DNA of 10,304 nucleotides from GCA-2731375 sp047518225 (GTDB taxonomy: Bacteria; Pseudomonadota; Alphaproteobacteria; GCA-2731375): NCBI GenBank assembly GCA_047518225.1, contig JAKZRK010000108.1, positions 1 to 10,304 on the forward strand, read 5' to 3'. Of this stretch, positions 1 through 5,893 are shown piece after piece. The position numbers and the translations under genes were made by a program. Under the pieces are notes generated by a model, which was not told the origin of the DNA, did no database searches, and worked only from the letters and a program-made list of their open reading frames with translations. Numbering within the stretch: the stretch's first letter is position 1; every line of letters begins with the position of its first letter.

Positions 1-141
1 AATCGGGAGATCCGTTCCGGTTCAGGAGGCGCTCGACATCGCCGGAGATATCGCCGCCCGACCTAGGCCGAGCTTTACTCGGGGGATTGGGAGCACCCTA
101 GATGTAGTGGGTATGGGTGACAACCGGATAGGCACGGATCA

Positions 142-624
142 TTGGAGACGCCGGTATTCCTGGATAAACTGATTCAATTGCTGGGGCATTTCTCGCCGCC
201 GAGAAGCTGGTTGCAATTCGAAATAACAGAATCCTCGACCATTCATGACCTTGAGGCGACAAATAAATTTTTGCGGGCCCTGCGCCAACTGGGCCATGCG
301 GTGTGTCTGGATGATTTTGGTTCAGGCGCCGCAGCGTTCCAATATCTGCGCGCCCTGGAAGTGGATTGTGTCAAGATCGACGGCATTTTCGTTAAAGAGG
401 CGCTAACTTCCGAAAAAAGCAAGGCGTTCGTGCGTTCCATTGTCACTCTTTGCATGGACTTGAATATTGATACAGTCGGCGAAATGATCGAGGTTCAAGC
501 CTTCGCGGACTTTCTCCACGAAATCGGCGTGCGTTACGGGCAGGGGTACCTATTCGGCAAACCGGCCAAGGATATTGCAGGCTGGCGCCCTGGCGAAAGC
601 AGACCCGCCGCCTTGGTTCGATAA
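142..624 (+). pseudogene. C-terminal fragment of an EAL-domain cyclic-di-GMP phosphodiesterase
   Basis: The 160-codon product matches only the second half of an EAL domain, the fold that hydrolyses cyclic-di-GMP to pGpG. Visible blocks are FEITES (26-31; the metal-ligand Glu is E27), LDDFGSG (56-62; D57 and D58), VKIDG (77-81; K78), GEMIE (113-117, in place of the usual AEFVE) and QGYLFGKP (134-141). The EAL motif itself and the following conserved Asn are absent. A full domain is about 240 residues, so roughly the first third and any sensory or GGDEF part are missing. The reading frame is open back only to a TGA at 118-120, and the sole start is a TTG without a convincing ribosome binding site. 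Homology seems to begin right at that start (LETPVFLDKL), which suggests a break rather than a short gene. With metal ligands missing, catalysis is unlikely. It could instead be the tail of a gene joined by frameshift, but I see no EAL sequence in the other frames of bases 1-141. Confidence 0.75.
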
Positions 625-707
625 AAGCCAGACCAGGCAATAGCCGGCGGCTTGGCCAATCTCGAAATGAACTGGCCACGAGGTCCATAATTCATCGGCA
701 AAAATGG

Positions 708-914
708 TCACCGTCGTGTGGCCGACAAGGACCAGATCAGCGCCACCAGCCAGCCGACGCCGGTCCAGCCCAGGGAAAACAGCAGGATCAAAATGGGCCA
801 GCGGCGGGGATGGCCACGCAGAAAGGCCAAGATGGCCGGAACAAAAAACAATAGACTAAGCGCGAAGGAATAACCCCCGGCCCAATCCATCCCGTCTTTC
901 AATATGGCTGCCAC
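708..914 (-). CDS. Small two-helix membrane protein, superinfection-immunity (Imm) type
   Basis: The 68-residue product has two hydrophobic helices (about residues 15-32 and 41-62) separated by a basic loop (RGHPRR, 33-38). The second helix carries GWTGVGWLVALIWS (49-62), the pattern of the superinfection immunity protein family (Pfam PF14373), named after phage T4 Imm but widespread in bacterial chromosomes with no known role there. It follows the SDR gene by 13 bases on the same strand and is probably co-transcribed. The start is uncertain: the GTG used here has no clear ribosome binding site. An in-frame ATG with first base at 890, preceded by GAAAG, would give 60 residues and keep both helices. 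Membrane location is a safe inference; a function in phage exclusion is not shown by the context, since no phage gene is nearby. Confidence 0.65.
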   Translation of the reverse strand: MAAILKDGMDWAGGYSFALSLLFFVPAILAFLRGHPRRWPILILLFSLGWTGVGWLVALIWSLSATRR

Positions 915-927
915 GGCAATATCGGGC

Positions 928-1707
928 CTAACTGGTTATCAGGCCGCCATCCACGTTATAGGCCTGACCCGTGATATTGCGTGCGCCAGGCGAGGCCAGG
1001 AAGACCGCCATGGCGGCGATATCCTCGGGCTCGTTTACCCGGCCCAGGGGTATCGGACGGGTGGCGCGGGCTTCCGCATCGGCCTTGCTGATACCCTCGG
1101 TTTCTTGCAGGGTCGTGAAGATTTGCTCAAGCAACGCGGTGCGGGTGACGCCGGGGCAGATCGCATTGACCGTTATGTCATGCCGGCCCAATTGCTGTGC
1201 CGCTGTTTTGGTCAAGGCGATGACCGCGCCTTTGGAAGCGGCATAGGCGGCGTTCGATGTACCGGCGTAACCACGCCCCGCGATCGAGGCTATGTTGATG
1301 ATGCGCCCGCCACCCTGATCGATCATGCGCCGGGCCGCCCCTTGCAGGCAAAAGAACACGCCCTTGGCATTGACCCGGTGAATACGGTCCCAGTCCGCCT
1401 CCGTCAGATCCATGATGCGGGCTTTTCGGGTGACGCCGGCGTTATTTACAATGATGTCAAGGCGGCCGAAGCGTTCCATGGCGGCGTCCAACATGCCCTC
1501 GATGGCATCGACGGCGCCCACGTCCGCGCTCAGCGCCAAACTTTCCACGCCCTTGTTGGCGGCGGCGGCGGCGGTTTGCCGCGCCGTATCCGGATCGATA
1601 TCGGCGCAGACCACATGCGCGCCAGCGGCGGCCATGGCGTGGCTGATCGCGGCGCCGATGCCGTTGCCCGCACCTGTAATCAGGGCTACCTGATTTTGAA
1701 GTACCAT
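928..1707 (-). CDS. Short-chain dehydrogenase/reductase (FabG-like SDR oxidoreductase)
   Basis: A 259-residue classical SDR of normal length. Residues 11-18 are TGAGNGIG, the dinucleotide-binding turn. D36 at the end of the second beta strand favours NAD(H) over NADP(H), which is an inference from family rules. NNAG is at 88-91 and N113 is present. S141 with Y155 and K159 (YAASK) completes the catalytic tetrad, and the C-terminus is the usual GQAYNVDGG. It should oxidise a secondary alcohol or reduce a ketone; the substrate is unknown. Annotation as 3-oxoacyl-ACP reductase would be a default label, since no fatty-acid genes are adjacent. I place the start at the ATG reading MVLQNQVALITG because it has AGGA eight bases upstream and the upstream in-frame extension is Arg/Pro-rich and unlike SDRs. 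The ribosome binding site lies against the stop codon of the preceding universal-stress-like gene, ten bases away, so the two are likely coupled. Confidence 0.93.
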   Translation of the reverse strand: MVLQNQVALITGAGNGIGAAISHAMAAAGAHVVCADIDPDTARQTAAAAANKGVESLALSADVGAVDAIEGMLDAAMERFGRLDIIVNNAGVTRKARIMDLTEADWDRIHRVNAKGVFFCLQGAARRMIDQGGGRIINIASIAGRGYAGTSNAAYAASKGAVIALTKTAAQQLGRHDITVNAICPGVTRTALLEQIFTTLQETEGISKADAEARATRPIPLGRVNEPEDIAAMAVFLASPGARNITGQAYNVDGGLITS

Positions 1708-1717
1708 TCGCTTTATC

Positions 1718-1912
1718 CTAACTTTGCAGCAAAACGGGCATGGGTGCGGCGGCGATAATCTTGCGCGCCGCACGGCCCGGTCCCGCAAGGGCGCGGCCCA
1801 GGGCGCGGGCAGCGGTCAATTCGGCGCCGGTCAGAATGGCTAAATCCGGCGCACTGGCCAAGGAGTCGGCATCATTGGCGCTACCATCGATAAGGATCAA
1901 GATTCGTTTCAT
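1718..1912 (-). CDS. Miniature universal stress protein (UspA-like), internally shortened
   Basis: The 64-residue product begins MKRILILIDGS, the first beta strand of UspA-fold proteins, and continues through the first helix to TGAELT (28-33), where the second strand normally begins. It then passes straight to GRALAGPGRAARKIIAAAPMPVLL (39-62), which resembles the nucleotide-binding glycine-rich turn and final strand at the family C-terminus. Usual domains are about 140 residues, so around 75 central residues appear to be missing while the frame is kept. AAAGG at 9-10 bases before the ATG supports this start rather than the further upstream in-frame codon. It is the first gene of a run with the SDR and the small membrane protein. 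Either it is an in-frame deletion product that can no longer fold normally, or a reduced form kept for expression of the downstream genes. The protein assignment is good; whether it is functional is open. Confidence 0.7.
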   Translation of the reverse strand: MKRILILIDGSANDADSLASAPDLAILTGAELTAARALGRALAGPGRAARKIIAAAPMPVLLQS

Positions 1913-2022
1913 GCACGATCGACCTTTTAATTGAGAGATTTTCGCGGAATTGTTTTCAATAGTAGAGTAGCGGTGAATCACGCGAATAGCTATGATCGCG
2001 CCCGATAGACAAAGGATGGTTC
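1913..2022. promoter_or_regulatory. Divergent intergenic region between the usp-like gene and the small ORF
   Basis: This AT-richer 110-base gap must hold the start signals of two opposite transcripts. On the plus strand a weak candidate is TTGAGA (1931-1936), 18 bases, TTCAAT (1955-1960). On the minus strand I see no pair of boxes I trust. No clear inverted repeat for an operator was found. The ribosome binding sites at both edges (AAAGG for the minus gene, AAAGGA at 2011-2016 for the plus ORF) are clear. Confidence 0.3.
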
Positions 2023-2130
2023 ATGCGGCATTTGGAACAGGTATTGCAGGCGAAGCGGTTGTTGGATCGCCCCGATGGTGGCGAAATGACCACGACCGTG
2101 GGCGCCTTGGGCAATCACGCGGCCGGTTGA
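2023..2130 (+). CDS. Small 35-codon ORF coupled to the downstream membrane protein gene
   Basis: An ATG preceded by AAAGGA with a six-base gap opens a 35-codon frame reading MRHLEQVLQAKRLLDRPDGG and then a Thr/Ala/Gly-rich tail. Its TGA is directly followed, in the same frame, by the GTG that starts the membrane protein gene. Third positions are strongly G/C throughout, as in the neighbouring genes, so it looks like real coding sequence. I do not recognise a family. It may be a leader peptide that couples translation, or the original N-terminus of the membrane protein cut off by a nonsense change; the amino acid composition runs on smoothly across the stop. Confidence 0.45.
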   Translation: MRHLEQVLQAKRLLDRPDGGEMTTTVGALGNHAAG

Positions 2131-2721
2131 GTGTTGGCCGCCAAACAACAAGCCGCCGGCAAGACGGGGCCGCCGCCCGCGCCGGAAAAATTTTATCCAT
2201 CAAAGGTCAAGCTTGGCATCTTGATCCTGCCCTGTCTGTTTGGTGTCGTCATTGCGCTGCAATCGGACGAGGCGGTGGATTTCGTTTTGGCTGAAATGCG
2301 GCTGACGAACATATTGGCGATTTTGATCCCGCTGTTCGTTGCCGGCCTGTTGTTGCAAATGGCCTTTGACCGCAAACCCGTGGTGATATTTGACGAAGTC
2401 GGCATCCATTGCCGACGCCCGCCCATCGGCGTCATGCCATGGGCCGCGGTGATCGGTATGGGGGCGGCCAATGCGACCCTGATGCGACGGGTGCTGATGG
2501 TGGCGGTCGATCCCGGAAAATTGGATGACAAGGCGCGGACCTTTGTCCGCAACTCGGTTGGTGTCCTGCCTCTCATATCGCCGCAATTGGCCAAATTCAA
2601 AAGTCAGGCGGAGGGTTACCCCGCCGTCCATATTCCAATCTCGCATCTGTCACGGCCGGCGCGCGAAATTGAACGTCTGGCCCAGGAATTCGTGCTTTAC
2701 TATGTCGCGGAAGACGATTGA
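2131..2721 (+). CDS. Two-helix membrane protein with cytoplasmic domain, STM3941-like
   Basis: The 196-residue product has an Ala/Gln/Pro-rich cytoplasmic head (1-26), two transmembrane helices (about 27-44 and 59-77) joined by a short acidic loop, and a soluble C-terminal domain. That domain begins KPVVIFDEVGIHCRR and VMPWAAVIGM (82-110), the layout of STM3941-type proteins, in which a PH-like domain follows two helices: a 'default G-I' strand, then a Trp before the 'W..I' strand. The family has no established function. I see no catalytic motif. The GTG start sits immediately after the TGA of a 35-codon ORF in the same frame, so translation probably depends on re-initiation. The next gene starts 68 bases downstream on the same strand. 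Membrane location is well supported; the family name is tentative. Confidence 0.7.
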   Translation: MLAAKQQAAGKTGPPPAPEKFYPSKVKLGILILPCLFGVVIALQSDEAVDFVLAEMRLTNILAILIPLFVAGLLLQMAFDRKPVVIFDEVGIHCRRPPIGVMPWAAVIGMGAANATLMRRVLMVAVDPGKLDDKARTFVRNSVGVLPLISPQLAKFKSQAEGYPAVHIPISHLSRPAREIERLAQEFVLYYVAEDD

Positions 2722-2726
2722 ATGGC

Positions 2727-2749
2727 GCCGCCGGATATTCCGGGGCGGC
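2727..2749 (+). other. Possible mRNA hairpin between the membrane protein and GMC genes
   Basis: GCCGCC (2727-2732) can pair with GGCGGC (2744-2749), extended inward by GGA/TCC around a TAT loop with a two-base GG bulge. It lies in the 68-base gap just ahead of the GMC dehydrogenase gene. No T-run follows, so it is not a standard intrinsic terminator. It could stabilise the downstream message or separate the two transcripts. The structure is seen; the role is not. Confidence 0.3.
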
Positions 2750-2789
2750 ATCCAGTACGTGGCAAAAAAAGCAGCAGGTGGGGAGAAAT

Positions 2790-4496
2790 ATGCAATACGA
2801 CTACATCATTGTCGGCGGTGGTTCCGCCGGATCGGTCATGGCCAACCGGCTGTCGGCGCGCGGCGCCAATAAGGTTCTGTTGTGCGAAGCGGGCATGGAT
2901 ACACCCCACGGTAAAGTGCCCGAGGTGATCCTGGATAGCTATCCGGGCACCGCATATCTGGATAAACGCTTTATCTGGAATGAACTGAAGGTCACGACCG
3001 AGGTGATCTCCCACAACAATCCTGATGCCGATCGCCCGCGTTTACGCAAATACGAGCAGGCCAGGGTGCTTGGCGGCGGCTCGTCCATCAACGGTCAAAT
3101 GGCCAACCGCGGCGCGCCGACGGATTTCAATGAATGGGAGGAACGGGGTGCCAAGGGTTGGAATTGGGATGAGGTGCTGCCCTATTTCAAGAAGGTCGAG
3201 CGGGATATGGATGTCGACGATCCCTATCATGGCCAGTCGGGCCGTATTCCCGTGCGCCGCATTATGCCCGATCAGTGGAATGATCACGCCACGGCCGTGG
3301 GCGAAGCATTTGCTCAGTCGGGTTACGAATTTTTGCCTGATCAGAATGGCGAATTCAAGGATGGCTATTTTCCGGTCACCATGTCCAATGCCTACGAACG
3401 CCGGGTTTCCGCCGCCATCGGCTACCTCGATCCCGGCACCCGCCTGCGCGAAAACCTCACCATATCGACCCGCACCCAGGTTAAGGAGCTGTTGTTCGAA
3501 GGCACCCGCTGTGTTGGTGTCAAGGCATTGGTGGAAGGGCGGGAACAGGAATTCCGCGGCAACGAAATCATTTTGTCTTGCGGCGCGATCCATTCGCCGG
3601 CCCATTTGCTGCGCGCCGGTATTGGCCCGGCCATGGCATTGGGCGAACTGGATATCGATGTGCGAGCCAATGTGCCCGGCGTGGGCCAGGGCTTGATGGA
3701 CCATCCCTCTATCGCCGTGGCATCGTTCATCAAGCCCCATGCCCGGATCAACGAATTCACCCGCCGGCATCTTTTGGTCGCCCTGCGTTATTCCTCGGAG
3801 CTGGAGGGCATCCCGAAAGGCGATATGTTCGTCGCCGTCTCCTCCAAATCTTCCTGGCATGCGGTGGGAGAGCAGATCGCCTCTATGATCATCTTCGTCA
3901 ACAAAACCTATTCCGAAACCGGCCAGGTCAAGTTGACCTCCCGCGACTGGCGGGAGGAGCCGACGGTGGAGTTCAACCTGCTTTCCGATCAGCGCGACCT
4001 GGACCGCCTGAAGAACGGCGTCCGCAAGATGGCCGCCATGCATGCCATGCCCGCGCTGCAGGCCGCGACCTCGGATCCGTTCCCGGCCAGTTATTCCGAA
4101 AAGGTACGTCAAGTCGGCGAGGTTAACGCCAAGAATAAATTCCTGACGGGCCTGATGTCGAAATTGCTGGACGGACCGGATTTCTTGCGCCGGTTCCTGA
4201 TGGAAAAGCTCATCCTGGAAGAATATTCCCTGCAGCAAATCCTGGATGATGAAGAGGCGTTGGAGGCGTTTGTTAAAAAGGCCGCCGTTGGTGTCTGGCA
4301 TGCCTCGTGTTCCTGCCGCATGGGTGCCGACGACGACCCCAAGGCGGTAACCAATAATGCCGGCCAGGTTCGCGGCGTGGAGGGTCTGCGGGTGGTCGAT
4401 GCCTCGGTCTTTCCCATCGTGCCCTGCGCCAATACCAATTTTCCCACTTTGATGACGGCGGAGAAAATCGCCGATGCTATATTGAATGGCGCCTGA
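2790..4496 (+). CDS. GMC-family FAD-dependent alcohol dehydrogenase (choline dehydrogenase-like)
   Basis: A 568-residue full-length GMC oxidoreductase, which oxidises an alcohol to an aldehyde or ketone with FAD. The N-terminus is YDYIIVGGGSAG (3-14) with the ADP-ribose-binding E33, the Rossmann FAD site. GMC signature 1 is at about 92-115 (RVLGGGSSINGQMANRG), and signature 2 at 265-279 (GAIHSPAHLLRAGIG). The active-site base is H504 in VWHASCSCRMG, and N548 in CANTNFPT takes the second catalytic position, as Asn does in choline oxidase. No signal peptide is visible, so it is cytoplasmic. The start is the ATG with GGTGGGGAG just upstream; a longer in-frame TTG start overlapping the previous gene would add a non-conserved leader. 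The dioxygenase gene begins 25 bases after its stop, so the two are likely one operon, and the dioxygenase could make or use an alcohol handled here. Choline as substrate is doubtful: no BetB, BetI or choline carrier is adjacent. Confidence 0.95.
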   Translation: MQYDYIIVGGGSAGSVMANRLSARGANKVLLCEAGMDTPHGKVPEVILDSYPGTAYLDKRFIWNELKVTTEVISHNNPDADRPRLRKYEQARVLGGGSSINGQMANRGAPTDFNEWEERGAKGWNWDEVLPYFKKVERDMDVDDPYHGQSGRIPVRRIMPDQWNDHATAVGEAFAQSGYEFLPDQNGEFKDGYFPVTMSNAYERRVSAAIGYLDPGTRLRENLTISTRTQVKELLFEGTRCVGVKALVEGREQEFRGNEIILSCGAIHSPAHLLRAGIGPAMALGELDIDVRANVPGVGQGLMDHPSIAVASFIKPHARINEFTRRHLLVALRYSSELEGIPKGDMFVAVSSKSSWHAVGEQIASMIIFVNKTYSETGQVKLTSRDWREEPTVEFNLLSDQRDLDRLKNGVRKMAAMHAMPALQAATSDPFPASYSEKVRQVGEVNAKNKFLTGLMSKLLDGPDFLRRFLMEKLILEEYSLQQILDDEEALEAFVKKAAVGVWHASCSCRMGADDDPKAVTNNAGQVRGVEGLRVVDASVFPIVPCANTNFPTLMTAEKIADAILNGA

Positions 4497-4521
4497 GAGG
4501 GCTTAACGGGGAGGCACGGGA

Positions 4522-5295
4522 ATGAAACTTGACGAAGCGCAAGTGAAACAGTTCGACGAGGATGGTTTTGTCTTCGTGCCGGATCTGTTTACGGCCCGGG
4601 AAGTCGCGGTCCTGAAAGGCGAAATCCCAGGGATATTTGCCCAGCGGCGGCCGGAGGTGGTACGCGAGGCATCCGGCGAGGCGGTTCGCACGGCCTTCGC
4701 CACCCATACCTACAACGACGTCTATCGCCGTTTCATCAGCCACCCCCGCATCCTGGAACCGGCGCAACAATTACTGGGTGGTGACGTTTACATTCATCAG
4801 TTCAAGCTGAACGGCAAGGCGGCCTTCGACGGCGAAGTCTGGCAATGGCATCAGGACTATGGCACCTGGCAACGGGACGACGACATGCCCGAGGCACGGG
4901 CCATGAACCTGGCGGTTTTTCTGGACGAGGTGAACGAGTTCAACGGACCCCTCTATATCGTGCCAAAAAGTCATAAGGCCGGCGTACTCAATGCGGGCCA
5001 TGACGTGGAGACCACATCCTACCCGTTGTGGACCCTGGATCAGAAGACGGTTGCCGATTTGGTGGATCAGGGCGGGATTGCCGCGCCGAAAGGCCCGCCC
5101 GGCTCGGGCTTTTTCTTCCACGGCACCCTGGTGCATGGCTCGCCCCCCAACATGTCGCCCTGGGACCGCCTGATCGTCTATGTCTCCTACAACCGCACCG
5201 ACAACGCCATCCGCCGCTTCAAGCGCCCCGAATATATCGCGCACAGGGATTTCACCCCGCTCGAGGTGCTGCCCGAGGATTGCCTGCTGAAATAG
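4522..5295 (+). CDS. Phytanoyl-CoA dioxygenase (PhyH) family Fe(II)/2-oxoglutarate hydroxylase
   Basis: A 257-residue PhyH-type dioxygenase, which uses Fe(II), O2 and 2-oxoglutarate to hydroxylate an unactivated carbon. The iron triad is H110 and D112 (WHQDYGTW, 109-116) and H205 (GTLVHGS, 201-207). R216 lies where the 2-oxoglutarate carboxylate is bound. FNGPLYIVPKSH (140-151) is the conserved strand of the cupin core. The stretch WHQDYGTWQRDDDMPEARAM closely parallels the signature of ectoine hydroxylase EctD, where a WHSDFETWH-type stretch precedes a DGMP motif, so the substrate may be a small zwitterion or amino acid. However no ectABC genes are present and the length is short of EctD's roughly 300. 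The ATG has GGGGAGG eight bases upstream. It follows the GMC gene by 25 bases and converges with the VOC gene ten bases away. Class is certain; substrate unknown. Confidence 0.93.
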   Translation: MKLDEAQVKQFDEDGFVFVPDLFTAREVAVLKGEIPGIFAQRRPEVVREASGEAVRTAFATHTYNDVYRRFISHPRILEPAQQLLGGDVYIHQFKLNGKAAFDGEVWQWHQDYGTWQRDDDMPEARAMNLAVFLDEVNEFNGPLYIVPKSHKAGVLNAGHDVETTSYPLWTLDQKTVADLVDQGGIAAPKGPPGSGFFFHGTLVHGSPPNMSPWDRLIVYVSYNRTDNAIRRFKRPEYIAHRDFTPLEVLPEDCLLK

Positions 5296-5305
5296 CCGGG
5301 CTGCC

Positions 5306-5776
5306 TCAGCGGCAGGTCACTTCGATCAAGGCGTTGTCAGGATCGCCGATGTAGACGGAGCCGGCCTCTTCCGTACCCTCCAGGGAATATTCGATACCCT
5401 GTTCCTTGAGCCTGACGAATAGCGCCTTGTACTGATCGGGCACTGCTTTCAAGGCCACGTGATGCATGGCGCCGATGCCGCGCACCACCGGGGCATCGCC
5501 CTGCTCGGGAAAATCGAAGAACGCCATCATGTTGCCGCCACCCATGTCCAGGAAGATGTGGGTCGAGGTCGGATCGTCATGATTTTCCATCACCTTGACC
5601 AGACGCATATTCAGAATCTGGGTATAGAAACGGACGGTCGCCTCCAGATCGGACGAGATCAGCACCAGATGATGCACCCCGTCCGTGCCCACCGGGCTAT
5701 CGGCCGGGGCGTCGGCGTCCATGAACTGGTCTTGCAGGGCCCGGCGCTTGGCTTCGAATGGATTGGTTTGGTCCAT
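5306..5776 (-). CDS. VOC (glyoxalase/bleomycin-resistance fold) family protein
   Basis: A 156-residue vicinal-oxygen-chelate protein with a 30-residue polar leader before the fold. The paired beta-alpha-beta-beta-beta modules start at VHHLVLISSDLEATVRFY (34-51) and MHHVALKA (104-111). H36, H106 and E152 (ALIEVTC) occupy the usual metal-ligand positions, so a divalent-metal enzyme is likely: an isomerase, lyase or ring-cleaving dioxygenase. Size fits a single-domain glyoxalase rather than a two-domain extradiol dioxygenase. The chosen ATG has AAGGA nine bases upstream; the longer in-frame form adds a basic stretch foreign to the family. It is transcribed alone, convergent with the PhyH gene and divergent from the luciferase-like monooxygenase gene, sharing a 117-base start region with the latter. 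The reaction is not identifiable. Confidence 0.88.
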   Translation of the reverse strand: MDQTNPFEAKRRALQDQFMDADAPADSPVGTDGVHHLVLISSDLEATVRFYTQILNMRLVKVMENHDDPTSTHIFLDMGGGNMMAFFDFPEQGDAPVVRGIGAMHHVALKAVPDQYKALFVRLKEQGIEYSLEGTEEAGSVYIGDPDNALIEVTCR

Positions 5777-5893
5777 GACAATGGTCCTTATTGGTATTTC
5801 GCGTGAAATTATGCGCACCCTACATCGGCTTTGCGCGGTATGGAAGATCGGTGCGAAGGCGATTACAATGGGGGCAGAGAAGGAGTACCTGGC
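5777..5893. promoter_or_regulatory. Divergent promoter region of the VOC and luciferase-like genes
   Basis: Both genes must start transcription in this 117-base gap. Candidate -10 boxes are TACAAT at 5864-5869 for the plus gene and CATAAT on the minus strand (plus-strand ATTATG, 5808-5813) for the VOC gene. Neither has a convincing -35 partner. I see no strong inverted repeat that would mark an operator. Shared control of the two genes is an inference from the layout only. Confidence 0.35.

Noticed and set aside
62..67. CCTAGG near the left edge as the partner target site of the IS at the right edge
   Set aside because: The same hexamer occurs at the IS boundary, but no IS-end sequence adjoins the left copy, and the two are 10 kb apart; coincidence is the simpler reading.
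904..1758. Plus-strand open frame of about 284 codons opposite the SDR gene
   Set aside because: Shadow of the SDR; no motif and low-complexity Gly/Asp composition.
1992..2294. 100-codon plus-strand frame beginning MIAPDRQRM
   Set aside because: It overlaps the 35-codon ORF and the membrane protein in another frame, with Arg/Gly/Trp-rich composition and no ribosome binding site at its start.
3042..4301. Long minus-strand open frame of about 419 codons opposite the GMC gene
   Set aside because: It lies wholly antisense to a gene with full GMC motifs, has His/Gly/Gln-rich composition typical of a GC-rich shadow frame, and shows no domain.
2790..4496. Naming the GMC enzyme betA (choline dehydrogenase)
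   Set aside because: Only family-level motifs are visible and no betaine pathway genes adjoin it, so a symbol is not justified.
5301..5315. CTGCC-TCAGC-GGCAG hairpin at the convergent PhyH/VOC junction as a terminator
   Set aside because: The stem is only five base pairs, overlaps the VOC stop codon, and has no T-run on either strand.
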